NCBI GenBank assembly: GCA_009667805.1
Contig: CM019066.1
Location: forward strand, 868,001 to 932,000
Direction of reading: 5' to 3'
Length of the DNA: 64,000 nucleotides
Source: Leptobrachium leishanense
Taxonomy: Eukaryota; Chordata; Amphibia; Anura; Megophryidae
Part shown: positions 1 through 10,488 of the stretch, piece by piece
Position numbering within the stretch: position 1 is the first letter of the stretch
How the letters are laid out: each line of letters begins with the position of its first letter
Notes under the pieces: generated by a model
Databases searched by the model: none
What the model saw: only the letters and a program-made list of their open reading frames with translations
Told to the model about the DNA's origin: nothing
Position numbers and translations under genes: made by a program

Positions 1-1153
1 GAGCACCTGTATAATGAATTGGATTCTAAAGGAAATAGGGAGCCAGTGTAGAGATTGACAGAGAGGTGAGGTGCAGGAGGTGAGGTGTATGAGTCTGGCA
101 TAGGCGTTCATTACAGACTGCAGAAGCAGAACCTGGGATCTCTTAAGGCCAGAGAGAAGGAGGTTACAGTAGTCAAGGCGGGTGATAATAAGAGCTTGGA
201 TGAGCATTTTAGTAGAATCCTCATTAAGAAAGGGACGGATGCGTGCAATGTATTTTAGGTGGAAGTAGCAAGATTTGGTTAGAGATTGAATGTGAGGAGT
301 AAAGGATAGATTGAAGTCCAAGAGGACCCTGATGCAATGTAGCTTTAGAGCTAGAAGTAATGGTGGCACCATTCACCTGAAGAGAAATGGGTGCAGGAAT
401 GGAGGTTTTAGAAGGAGGGAAGATGAAAAGATCAGTTTTAGAAAGGTTGAGATTTAGGAAATGGGAAATCATCCAGTCGGAGACGGCCGATAGGCAGGCA
501 GTAACACGGTCCAACACCGGAGGAGAGAGATCGAGAGAGGAAAGGTAGATTTGGGTGTCGTCAGCATAGAGGTGATATTGGAATCCATAGGAAGAGATGA
601 GGTTGTCCAAAGAGGCAGTATAGATCGAGAAGAGTAGGGGACCCAGAACAGAGCCTTGAGGTACCCCATCTGAAAGAGGAACTTGTGTTGAAGAGACACC
701 AGGGAAGGAGAAACTGAAGGAGCAAAAAGAGACAGGAAGAGGACCAGGAGAGAGTGATGTCACTGAGGCCAAGTTGACGCAGCGTGAGGAGCAGGAGAGG
801 GTGATCAACAGTGTCGAATGCAGTGGAAAGGTCAAGAAGAATAAGGAGGGAGAAGTGACCTTTGGTTTCAGCGGTAGCTAAATCATTAGTCACCTTGGTC
901 AGAGCAGTCTCAGTAGATTGTTGGGAGCGAAAGCTAGACTGGTGCGGATCGAGTAGAGAGTTAGAAGCAAGAAAACTGGTGAGCTGTTTAGAGACCAGAC
1001 GTTCTAAGATTTTGGAGGCAAAGGGGAGTAGAGAGATGGGAGGTAGGATCAAGAGAGGGCTTTTTTAGAATGGGGAGATCAAACCACGTTAGAATACAGA
1101 GGGAAAGATTCCAGAGGAGAGGTTAAAAATATGAGTCAAAGCAGGGACAGTTA
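1..1153 (-). mobile_element. Decayed L2-clade LINE, reverse-transcriptase region (antisense)
   Basis: Minus-strand frames show reverse-transcriptase blocks: [48 protein letters not shown] and the catalytic [10 protein letters not shown], then [21 protein letters not shown]. The blocks lie in different frames with intervening stops, so the copy is a pseudogene. Word for word it resembles the L2 copy at 49706-51218. The element runs off the left edge of the window and continues upstream beyond the inserted MITE at 1154-1584. Confidence 0.9.
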
Positions 1154-1584
1154 GGCTAGGGTCAAACGAAAGCATTTTTACACGCGAACGTAAAAAAAGT
1201 GCGTCCGAACGCATTGATGTATTTTTTCACGGAATACGCGAAAACGGTCATACGAGGCGCATTTTTGTGCATGATTTTTTACGGATCCAAACCAGGAAAC
1301 TTTGGGTGTCTGGACGTTATGTTGGCCGGACACGAGCAGGGTCTGACGTCTCCAAATCACACACACACACACACCGCTAGCGGACGCAGCGCACTCTGTA
1401 CGTCAGTACTAGCGGTTCTGCGTTCTCGAAAAAATGCATTCATTTTCCACTTGCGTTGCGCAGCTGGACTTTTGTGCGACCGTACTTCGTATATTGGCCG
1501 TCATTGCCCATCATTTGCTGCTAGTGCGGCCATAATTAAGTGCGCCAGAACGCACGTTAAAAGTGCGCTGGTCTGACCCCAGCC
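1154..1584. mobile_element. Harbinger-like MITE, family A, copy 1
   Basis: Inverted ends GGCTAGGGTCAAACGA... and ...TCTGACCCCAGCC, flanked by TTA and TAA. It interrupts the antisense L2. The interior matches nine other copies in the window (4386, 9184, 10699, 12968, 15577, 16241, 26748, 60419, 61166). A 3-bp TWA-type target duplication is typical of PIF/Harbinger elements. No transposase is present. It contains a short (CA)n tract near 1358. Confidence 0.85.
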
Positions 1585-1587
1585 TAA

Positions 1588-1790
1588 TTGTTTGGACAGG
1601 CCGAATAAGGTGTGAGGGGATGGGATCAAGTGGACAGGTGGTCGGGTAGGAGAACATAAGAAGTTCTGTTACATCCTCCTCCGAGACTGTAGAAAAGGAA
1701 GACATAGTAGAAGAGGGGGCAGGGAGTGAGGGAGTCAGTGGGGTAGAATGGTTAAAGGAGGAGGGCAGTGAATGCAGCAGCATTGTTTGC
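1588..1790 (-). mobile_element. Second part of the L2 LINE split by MITE A1
   Basis: The minus-strand frame reads SEEDVTELLMFSYPTTCPLDPIPSHLIRP, the region just N-terminal to the RT domain in L2-like ORF2. It continues the L2 copy at 1-1153, separated only by the MITE. Beyond about 1790 the similarity fades into an AT-rich stretch with (TATATG)n. Confidence 0.8.
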
Positions 1791-3072
1791 TTTATATGTA
1801 TATGTATATGTATATATTGCCTCTGTTGTAGAACAGAAAAAAAATATTTTGGATTTACTTTTTTCATTTTTTTTATTTTTACACATTACATGGTCATGTT
1901 TGGTATCATAGTAAAGACTAGACTCTGACCTTTCCAATGACACCTCACTTAACCTTGTGTGCTGTACAATTCAGGGATGCAGGTTCCAAAGTCCCCCTGT
2001 CCCTCCTCACTGCAGTGCCACGGTCTAGGTTTTGAATTAAACAATGCGTTGCTTCACCAGATACACACTTGCAGGCAGTATGGTAAATGAGGACGAGTTA
2101 GTGCAGCATCACTGTTCACTTTATAATTGTAAACTGAATAATAGTGCAGTGTTAGAAATAAATGAGAAAAATATTATTTTAATAGATATTTTATTTTTAC
2201 ATAAACCTAACCTGTATATTTGGTATCAATGGAAAGGCTATAAACTGACCTTTCCAATGATACCTCATATGTCCCTCTAGCCCTTAGGGCTCCAGAGATA
2301 CAGTGGTCTAAATTATTGCAAATTGTAAAAACAATTATTTTTTTTACACACAGAGCAAGGCGCCCCCTTGTGGCAGGCGCCTGTAGGCACATGCCTACTC
2401 TGCCTAATGGCAAATCCGGCCCTGTCTGCACGTCTGCTTGTAGATTGCAATTCGTGCATGTGCTACAGCGTGTAGCCGGCCCCGTGGAAGCGTCACAATG
2501 CTGCGACGGACGCCAGGAAACACATCAGTATGGGTGCACATAGTGCACTAGTCTGACCCCGGCCTTAACGGTATTATATGAGCTGTTCCACAACAACTGG
2601 GAAACTGGCGTCAAGTAACTCAGTAGTACGGTTGCAATTATATTCCAGTGGATAGCCAATGCTTTTGTGGAGGGGTTGACATTCTGCGTAGAGTGACTGC
2701 CATACTAGCAAAGGGAACATTTTGAACCATTTGTCAAAATAGACATCACTATATCTTTTCCCTCCTCTGTAAATAGCATCTCTGAGCTCTGCTCCCCTAT
2801 CACTATCACCTTTTTCCATAACCTTGCCTTCCTGTACTGCTATCTCCTCAACTCCAAGCACCAAAATTACTAAAAGACACACACAGACACTGGCAAAGAC
2901 CATAAAAGTTACACACAGATACTGAATGAGACACTGGCAGATACACAGACACATTCAAAAAGGCACAGAATCACAAGAGAAACTGAAACAGACACAGAGA
3001 CACACAGACGCTAAAAGACGCAGAGATACTGGCAAAGATACTGACAGATAGTGAAAGACAGAAAGGCCCTGA
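1791..3072. other. Gene-free stretch with DNA-transposon fragments
   Basis: Two fragments share the TTTGGTATCA...GGAAAGGC / CTTTCCAATGA.ACC block (about 1895-1955 and 2215-2300) also seen in the TTAA elements at 25.8, 29.1 and 59.8 kb. A terminal piece AATCCGGCCCTG (near 2413-2424) resembles a hAT-type end, and CTGACCCCGGCCTTA at 2552-2566 is a solo family-A-like end. From 2850 to 3070 the sequence is rich in ACAGACAC-type degenerate simple repeats. No gene was seen. Confidence 0.5.
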
Positions 3073-4320
3073 CAAAGACACAATTTATTTATAGAGTAAT
3101 TTACCAGGAAGGATACATTGAGATTTCTCTCATTTTCAAGTATGTTCTGGGTTCAAGAACATTGAATTGTTACAGTCGTTACAGAAATACAAAACACAAA
3201 TAAACATATTAACAGAAAATAAATATGTAGGAAATATAGTCACTATGTTACAAGTTTACAGGTGCATTCTGTATATAGTCACTATGTTACATGTTTACAG
3301 GTGCATTCTGTATATAGTCACTATGTTACATGTTTACAGGTGCATTCTGTATATAGTCACTATGTTACATGTTTACAGGTGCATTCTGTATATAGTCACT
3401 ATGTTACATGTTTACAGGTGCATTCTGTATATAGTCACTGTGTTACATGTTTATAGGTGCATTCTGTATATAGTCACTATGTTACGTGTTTATAGGTGCA
3501 TTCTGTATACAGTCACTATGTTACATGTTTACAGGTGCATTCTGTATATAGTCACTATGTTACATGTTTACAGGTGCATTCTGTATATAGTCACTATGTT
3601 ACATGTTTACAGGTGCATTCTGTATATAGTCACTGTGTTACATGTTTACAGGTGCATTCTGTATACAGTCACTATGTTACATGTTTACAGGTGCATTCTG
3701 TATATAGTCACTGTGTTACATGTTTACAGGTGCATTCTGTATATAGTCACTATGTTACATGTTTACAGGTGCATTCTGTATATAGTCACTGTGTTACATG
3801 TTTATAGGTGCATTCTGTATATAGTCACTATGTTACGTGTTTATAGGTGCATTCTGTATACAGTCACTATGTTACATGTTTACAGGTGCATTCTGTATAT
3901 AGTCACTATGTTACATGTTTACAGGTGCATTCTGTATATAGTCACTATGTTACATGTTTACAGGTGCATTCTGTATATAGTCACTGTGTTACATGTTTAC
4001 AGGTGCATTCTGTATACAGTCACTATGTTACATGTTTACAGGTGCATTCTGTATACAGTCACTATGTTACATGTTTACAGGTGCATTCTGTATATAGTCA
4101 CTATGTTACATGTTTACAGGTGCATTCTGTATATAGTCACTGTGTTACATGTTTACAGGTGCATTCTGTATACAGTCACTATGTTACATGTTTACAGGTG
4201 CATTCTGTATTGAGGTATGTTACTAGGGAGCTCTTAAGTGACTTTAGTCTGGGAGAAGATTTGATGGTGTCAGGGAAGTTATTCCATAATTGCGGTGCTC
4301 TGACAAATACACTCATTAAT
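3073..4320. repeat. Interspersed repeat whose middle has expanded into a minisatellite
   Basis: The left part contains TTTACCAGGAAGGATACATT and TGAGATTTCTCTCATTTTCA. The right part reads GAGCTCTTAAGTGACTTTAG and ATTCCATAATTGCGGTGCTC. Both are arms of a repeat I recognise as common in frog genomes; a short antisense piece (TGTATCCTTCCTGGTAAA) recurs near 42558. The 39-bp array sits between them. Confidence 0.5.
3235..4210 (+). repeat. 39-bp minisatellite, about 25 copies, with 351-bp higher-order periodicity
   Basis: Unit ATAGTCACTATGTTACATGT + TTACAGGTGCATTCTGTAT, repeated with few substitutions. Because 39 is a multiple of 3, all units stay in one frame and give a 348-codon open frame of 13-residue repeats, which is not a credible protein. 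Variant units (GTGTTACATGTTTATAGG then TTACGTGTTTATAGG then TATACAGTC) recur at 3440 and 3791, exactly 351 bp (9 units) apart. Confidence 0.97.
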
Positions 4321-4385
4321 ACAGCAAATAATAACCAGCAACTGACTCCCATGAATCCATCGAGGGTGCCAGCACGTAGCGGTAA

Positions 4386-4811
4386 GGCTGGGGTCAGACC
4401 AGCGCATTTTTAACGTGCGTTCTGGCGCACTTAATCACGGCCGCAGTAACAGCAAATGACGGGCAATGACGGCCAATATACGAAATACGGTCGCACGAAA
4501 GTCCGGCTGCGCAACGCAAGTGGAAAATGAACGCATTTTTTCGAGAACACAGAATCGCTAGTACGGACGTACAGAGTGCGCTGCGTCCGCTAGCGGCGTG
4601 TGTGCGTGATTTGGAGACGTCAGACCCTGCTCATGTCCGGCCAACATAACGTCCAGACACCCAAAGTTTCCTGGTTTGGATCCGGAAAACATCACGCACG
4701 AAAATGTGCATCGTATGACCGTTTTCGCGTATTCCGTGAAAAAATACGTCAATGCGTTCGGACGCACTTTTTTACATTCGCGTGTAAAAATGCTTTCGTT
4801 TGACCCTAGCC
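4386..4811. mobile_element. Harbinger-like MITE, family A, copy 2
   Basis: GGCTGGGGTCAGACCAGCGC...TTTGACCCTAGCC flanked by TAA on both sides (4383-4385 and 4812-4814). Orientation is opposite to copy 1. It sits just downstream of the 39-bp array. Confidence 0.9.
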
Positions 4812-5189
4812 TAAACGCCAACTCCTACAATACTTATTCAAAGAAGACAATGATACGAGCACTCCAAGCTTCTAAGAAAAAGCAAACTTATTGAAGTTGC
4901 ATTAGTAGACAGGACAACGTTTCAACGCCATATGGGTCTTTAATAATAAGTTGATTTTTTTTTACTCTCTACTTATCCTGATCGCTTTATTGATTAAAAA
5001 AAGGTCAGGATGTGAGGAGTACCCACCTTCTCCCAGCCCCCCAGCCTCCCCAATCTTGGAAAATCACGTGGTAAAGTGAAGGAGTTTCCTCCACCTCCCC
5101 AACCAGCATCACCAGTACCTATGATTTTTTAATTTCCCAGGTGCTGGTCACCACATCGATCATTGAGCAAGCCAACGTCATCCTCTCTG

Positions 5190-5535
5190 AGACCAATCAC
5201 CAGCTTGCGATCTCAGATCGGCAGCTGATGCATGCGCACAGCTCAAATCCATTGTTCTGCACAGGGTCTACGGAACTTGTCTACGTATATGTACACAAGT
5301 CCCGTAGCGGTGCGCAATTTGCGGCTGCAACGCTATGGTAGTTGCATAGGAACGGAATTTGCATGGAAAAGCTTCACAGGCTTCCAGGTTCCGGAGTACC
5401 TGTGCCGAAGAAGATTAGCTGCGTGCAGCGAGGGAAAACAGGTGAGTAAATTCACCAGATAGAAAAATAAATAATAAAAAATAATTGGGCAGAGGCTGTC
5501 AGCAGTATCTGCCCAATTAGTTACGTTTTTATTAG
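5190..5535. repeat. Interspersed repeat related to 38190-38530
   Basis: Shares a CATGCGC..AGCTC start, a variable middle, then AAAAAATAATTGGGCAGA, CTGCCCAATTA and GAATATCCCTTTAAA-type blocks with the KLF11 intron-2 segment. It contains ACAG|GTGAGTAAAT at about 5441, which resembles a splice donor, but the repeat relationship makes an exon unlikely. Confidence 0.5.
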
Positions 5536-5781
5536 AGTATCCCTTTAAAGGCTCCCTGATATTGGCACGAATGGAACGGGAGCCATAATCTGCTTCTCTT
5601 GGATAATGTATAATTTGACAGGGAGTACCACATAATTTCATTTATATAAATTACATGGGATAAACCTGGCACGGGTTATCAAAACGCTTGGTAATATGAG
5701 GGAAGGGTAACAATCCCTTAGATCTGCCACACACAAAATGCCTTTCATATATTTTCCACCTTTTGTTCCTCGGTTTTACAG

Positions 5782-5896
5782 GTTTCACGGCCAGGAGTTC
5801 AATAACGCAGAAGAGTCAGCTGCCATGACGTTTGACGATACAGAGGAGGCACTCATGGACAGCATTGAAGAAGAATACTCCCGGCGGGATGCCTAG
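5782..5896 (+). CDS. CYS1: CYS1 (cystin-1) terminal coding exon
   Basis: A pyrimidine-rich tract and TTTTACAG precede an exon that is open in only one frame: one base, then 37 codons to TAG at 5894-5896. Its C-terminus EEALMDSIEEEYSRRDA aligns with the C-terminus of mammalian cystin-1 (EEGLMASIEREYCR), and AAMTFDDTEEA aligns with AAISYDHSEEG. Cystin-1 is a myristoylated, cilium-associated protein whose loss causes polycystic kidney disease in the cpk mouse (family knowledge). The frog-like form ends three residues later. Context supports the call: CYS1 lies tail-to-tail with KLF11 in mammals, as here. Upstream exons were not found in 1-5781; they may lie beyond the window or be too diverged to see by eye. 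Confidence 0.75.
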
Positions 5897-6012
5897 TTTT
5901 TGCTCTCTTCTACTTATGAACGAATATGGAGAATAGTTCACAAAAATGGGATAGTCAAAGCACTTTATAAATCTCAGTAGTTTTTTTTCATCCCCCTCCC
6001 AGTATAAATATA

Positions 6013-6718
6013 GGGCCCTATTACATTCTTCACGCAAACGTTAACGCGTGCGCAAAAACGCATTAACGCGAGGTGCAAAACCCTTTGCGCTGAACGTCGC
6101 ATTACAATGTCCGCGCAAAAAATGTACGTTAACGTTAACCTGCGTGAACCCTTTGCGAGCTTACTGTACTGCGCGCGTCCTATACTTAACATTGTGAGCG
6201 CAAATGCGTTTGTGCGCTGGTATGCGGATGGTATTACAATCTATGCGCAAAATTTAACGCACAGCCTTTGCGCACATAATTTTAACGTCTTTTAATAGCT
6301 GGTGTTAATGGCAATTAAAACGTCCTGGCTGAACCCAAATACACCAGCCCAAAAAAAAAAATACAGCACAGTATAGTTACACATTCTACACATACCCAAA
6401 CAATAAAATAGAGAAGTTGTGCGTGTTTTTATTATTGCTGCAGCATATATACTCAGATTGATTTTGACAGGCGCAAAAACTTAACAGGAGACAATTGTGG
6501 TTCTTAGTTCTGATTGGCTGAATCGTGTGAAAAAAACAGTCCGCACACCGATTTCTGCGTGCAACGTTAATACGCGTGCGTTTTTGCACGTCTTTCGGAT
6601 GAAAAAATGCGCTCGGATAGTAATACCAGCGTTAATTTACGCACGTTAATGTTTAACGCTTCGCACAAAAATTCACGCGCAACGCGTGTGTTTTTGCGTG
6701 AAGAATGTAATAGGGCCC
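6013..6718. mobile_element. Harbinger-like MITE, family B, copy 1 (GGGCCCTATTACATTC ends)
   Basis: Terminal inverted repeat GGGCCCTATTACATTCTTCA at 6013 and its complement ending at 6718. The interior is CpG-rich with many AACGCGTGCG-type words. Flanks ata/atg are a degenerate 3-bp duplication. The interior (CACAATTGT..., GATTGGCTGAATCG) matches 13934-14614 in the opposite orientation. Confidence 0.85.
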
Positions 6719-6730
6719 ATGGTCTTTTAA

Positions 6731-7039
6731 GGCAGGGGCCACACGGATGTACAGGAGTGCAGAAACAATGTCTGTGAGAATAGATGTTCTTTCTCCATTG
6801 ATGTTTGTGTGGCCACCACGCACTACAAAGCACAAGCCTCCTTTTGGAGGCATTTGTAGACCTGTCTGACATCCGTCGTAGTGGTTCGTGGGGAGATAAA
6901 ATCCATGGCCATTGTAACGTGCGTTAAAAGTACACGTTACATCATGTGGTCCTACCAGCCGATCCATCGAAACGCTGCGCCGGACGCTGGGAGGTGGGTT
7001 ACAATGGATGCACTAGGTGGCCTCCATGTGGCCCCAGCC
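6731..7039. mobile_element. MITE, family K, copy 1 (GGCAGGGGCCACACGG ends)
   Basis: Ends GGCAGGGGCCACACGGATG and CATGTGGCCCCAGCC are imperfect inverted repeats, flanked by TAA/TTA. The interior TTTGTAGACCTGTC and GGATGCACT words recur at 33637-33905 in KLF11 intron 3. Probably Harbinger-like from its 3-bp duplication; no coding capacity. Confidence 0.7.
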
Positions 7040-7895
7040 TTATTGTTTTCAGTTATTTTGTAGTAAACAGAATGTGATTCTAGATACTAAATTTGGTATA
7101 AATGGAAAATGCGACTTTTTCATTTAAGTGCAAGGTGTGACTTGCCAGTTTACTGGGAAAAAAAAAACCAAAATGTGTAATACATTATTTTAATCTGTCC
7201 TTTACTCTTATGAAGTGAACTTTCTGCCTGCAAAACGCGTTGGGGTTGTACCTTGCCAGCCATCGACTCTAGAAGAACTTTGTCTTGAGGCCCTGGTATT
7301 AAAAACACCCATTGCCTGGACGATTTTTATTTTGGTAACTAAAGACAAGCACAAGACAGGAGCTAAACCACCTGGACTTCAGACTGCACAGACGACTCTC
7401 CTATGGAAATAGCTTACACTTTCCCCCATGTGGCAGCAGCTTGCCTTTTAATTCTTTATTGTGATTGCAAGACTGACCAGGGCATCATGAACCAGGGTTC
7501 TATCCTGCAAACTGTCAGAACAGAGATGTGTGATGGCAGGAGGACAGTGCTAGAGTAACGTGGTGGCCGAAGGAAGGTAAAGAGAGAGGTCACCCGGTGA
7601 GGACGTGGTCCCATGGTTTAACACACCAAAAAGTTGAGCAGTTAGTGTGAGTTTTAGGCTGTTTTTTAAAATATTGGCTTAAATATTATTATTGACAAGA
7701 GACTTCCTAGTCCGAAACTGACATGATACTACCTACAACATCTACATACTTTCCAGATCTTAGTGCAGAGCCTTCAGGACCTCACTCTGTGTTATTCAAA
7801 ATACTATGAAGATACACCTCTCATACAAACGTATATATAGTTTATTATTACCACTGTTGTTTGATGTAAATGATGGCAAATATATGTTACGGTTA

Positions 7896-8897
7896 AAGCC
7901 CGAAGTGCGGTTAATCCTAGGATTACCCGGGTAATCCTGACATTACCCAGGGGTCATTAGCAAAAGTCCGAAGTGAAATGAAATTTCGGACTTTACCCGG
8001 GTAATCGCCAAAGTATCCAGAGGCCTCTGGGTAATCCGGTTTTCTGCTCTGTTTTAACCGGGTAATTCGCACATTACCTTTGTGTTGCTGGATAAAATGC
8101 GATGTGCAATGAAACCTCAGACTTTACCCGGGTAATCTGCAAAGTATCCAAACGGCTCTGGGTTTTCCGCTTTTCTTGGGTTTTCAGCAGGTTACAGATG
8201 ACTGAATTCCGAGGATTACCCGGGTAAAGCTGCAAACTGTTATCTGACTGACAACAAAATTGTGTTTTTTGTTATTTGTAATGAAATTGTATCCAGTCAC
8301 AAACCCCACTAAATAACCGTCGCATTACTCTGTGCATTAATTGTCTGAAAATGAATTTATGAAGATAAAGATATTATATAAAGAGTAACCTGATGGTTAT
8401 TATGTTTTATAAATGATATATAAGCACATATGACACATAATAAAGATCATGTAACTCTTTAACATTCATTTCAGAAACATATCCTGTCACTCTGTATATT
8501 CATTATATCCGCAATACATTTTAATGTTTGTTTTTTGCCATTTTCACTGATAATATCCATAGATAATAGCAAAATTCACTGTTACCCAAGCGGGGTTGGA
8601 TGCTCTGCAGATTACCCAGGTGAAGCTGTGGATAGTCCTCAGATTACCCAGGTGAAGCTGCGGATAGTCCTCAGATTACCCAGGTGAAGCTGCGGATAGT
8701 CCTCAGATTACCCGGCGGGTGAAGCTTCAGACTTGCACATTATCTGGGTAAAGTGTGAATTTTTCAGCTCTTCCAGACTGTTACCCAAGGGCAGTTGGTT
8801 AGTCCTAAGATTACCTGGGTAAAGTCCGAAATTTTCATTTTTTTGCAGCTTTACCTAGCGGCTTTGGTTAATGTCAGGATTAACTGCACTTCGGGCC
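7896..8897. mobile_element. 1.0-kb non-autonomous transposon with CCCGAAGTGC termini
   Basis: Inverted ends of about 30 bp: GCCCGAAGTGCGGTTAATCC at the left and its near-complement AACTGCACTTCGGGCC at the right, flanked by TTA (7893-7895 and 8898-8900). The interior holds several copies of the palindrome TTACCCGGGTAA (near 7924, 7992, 8125, 8217) and related CTGGGTAATC words. A short 32-bp tandem repeat occupies 8610-8728. No transposase frame. The 3-bp duplication suggests a Harbinger-like mobiliser. Confidence 0.8.
8610..8728 (+). repeat. 32-bp tandem repeat, 3.7 copies
   Basis: Unit GATTACCCAGGTGAAGCTGC + GGATAGTCCTCA repeated at 8610, 8642 and 8674, with a partial fourth copy. It lies inside the transposon at 7896-8897. 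Confidence 0.95.
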
Positions 8898-9052
8898 TTA
8901 CCTGAAACATATATACAAAACAGGTATTTAATGGAGTGTAGAGTATCGCAAAATCTGGTATGGTGCACGATATCCTCACTCAATGTGTCAAGGAACGTTA
9001 CAATACTATGGTTCCATCTCTACCTGCCCTTTTCAATTTCTTAGTACTAGAT

Positions 9053-9669
9053 CTTTGGTTCCCAACCCTGGTCCTCAGGTCGCCCTAACAGGCCAGGTTT
9101 TAAGGATTTCCTCTGAAATCCTGCAATCACTGAGCAGCAAATCATATCACCTGTGCTTCACATATCTGCAAACCTGTCCTGTTGGCTAGGGTCAGACGAG
9201 CGTGATTTCTACGGACTGTACGTCCGTGCAGTACGGACATCGTCAGTACGGATGACGCAGTAGGGTCACACAGTCCGTTTTTTTCACTGAAGTTATTTTT
9301 GACGGATGTAGGAGGGAAAAATAAAAATTACAATGAAAAAACATTCTGTCCGTCAAAAATGCTGGACGTATAAATGCAGTCCGTCTGACCATGCTCCATC
9401 ACTCACACACAAAGCTATGCAGACGTTGTGGACGTGGCGCACTCTGCACGTCCGTTCTAGCAGTATTACGTTCTTGCCTAACCTGCGTCCGTTTGCAGCG
9501 TCCGTCATGCGTCCGCAGTTCAGTGCGGACGTACTTCATGTGTCAGGCTCCAATGGACTTTCTTTCATGCTATCACGGACGTACTTTTAGGCGCAATCAC
9601 GGACGTGAACACTACGCTCGTCTGACAGCAGCCTTAGAGGGACCTGAGGACCACGGTTGGGAACCACTG
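9053..9669. mobile_element. hAT-type MITE with 8-bp TSD, host of MITE A3
   Basis: Ends ...GGTTCCCAACCCTGGTCCTC and GACCACGGTTGGGAACCACTG are inverted repeats. TACTAGAT lies on both sides (9045-9052 and 9670-9677), an 8-bp duplication as in hAT transposons. The left part (CAATCACTGAGCAGCAAATC, CACCTGTGCTTCACATATCT) matches the outer hAT element near 26150. Family-A MITE copy 3 is inserted at 9184-9633. Confidence 0.9.
9184..9633. mobile_element. Harbinger-like MITE, family A (subfamily A2), copy 3
   Basis: GGCTAGGGTCAGACGAGCGT...TCTGACAGCAGCC. The interior contains CGTCCGTGCAGTACGG and GCTGGACGTATAAATGCAGT, shared with the copies at 16241 and 60419 but not with the other seven, so it defines a subfamily. 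Inserted in a hAT-type MITE; flanking triplets gtt/tta are degenerate. Confidence 0.85.
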
Positions 9670-10417
9670 TACTAGATGACAAACCCTGTGCTATTTTTTC
9701 TCGCTCTTTTTCCCCCCAAAACAATCCCCTGTTTATTACTTCCCACAATTATACATTTCGTCACAGTTTACTCATCTCTGCCGTGGAGACGTCCTTCTGA
9801 CGTTAATCTTGGTTTCTTTGAAGATGCTGACCTTATTGTGATCTACTGTAAAGTGATAAACCTGTATGAGTGTTTGAACACGGACGATCAGCCACCGAAT
9901 GGGTAAAAAAAACAAACAATATGGAACTCTGCGATTTAAAAAAAAAAAAGGAACAATGAAAATGCATGAAGATAAAAAAGTCTTACAAAAAAATAATAAA
10001 AAGTTCTGTTACAGAATAAAAAAACCTCATCAAAGAACAGCAAATCGAAAAGTTTGCTGAAAAAAATCAAGAAAAATGCCTAGAAGAAAAAACCTGAAAA
10101 ATAAGTAAATAAATAAAAATACTTTTTTCCTACTATTTCTAAAATGAGGGCTGACTTTGCATTTATGGAATGGTACCTGAGGAATTCCTTGTCAGGTCCG
10201 CCACTATTTCCGCCCTCTCAACATTAGGAGCATTTCCTGTCTTCTGTCCCTGCCCAAAGAAAAGGTCTTCTGCTTTTCCTCCCGCTGTTTACCCTTCACC
10301 CTCTTTTATGGTTGGTTGTTGTTTGACCGTAATGAAAATGTAAAGGGTGGGGATCGCTTTTAATTTGAATTTTCTTTCCTATTGTTCAATGCATATATTG
10401 TGTTGCCTCAATCTGTC

Positions 10418-10423
10418 AATAAA
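10418..10423 (+). promoter_or_regulatory. Candidate polyadenylation signal (AATAAA)
   Basis: CTGTCAATAAAGTTTGTATT followed by an A-run, at the end of a stretch (about 9680-10440) not recognised as a repeat. It could be the distal 3' end of a CYS1 transcript (4.5 kb after the stop) or the tail of an unrecognised retroelement. The sequence alone does not decide. Confidence 0.3.
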
Positions 10424-10488
10424 GTTTGTATTTAAAAAAAAGACTTTTTCCCTGGAAATGTAAAGAATAAACGGTTGAATGAAAAAAA

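Noticed and set aside
1199..1576. 125-codon frame and similar frames in other family-A and family-B MITE copies
   Set aside because: The frames lie in near-palindromic CpG-rich MITE interiors, are not shared between copies as proteins, and lack any transposase motif.
3235..4210. CRISPR-like repeat array
   Set aside because: Direct head-to-tail minisatellite without unique spacers, in a vertebrate genome.
3167..4213. 348-codon plus-strand frame of 13-residue repeats
   Set aside because: A 39-bp tandem repeat keeps any stop-free frame open; no start context or homology.
5220..5450. Possible upstream CYS1 exon ending at ACAG|GTGAGT (about 5441)
   Set aside because: The segment is shared with 38190-38530 in KLF11 intron 2, so it is a repeat; the encoded sequence shows no cystin similarity.
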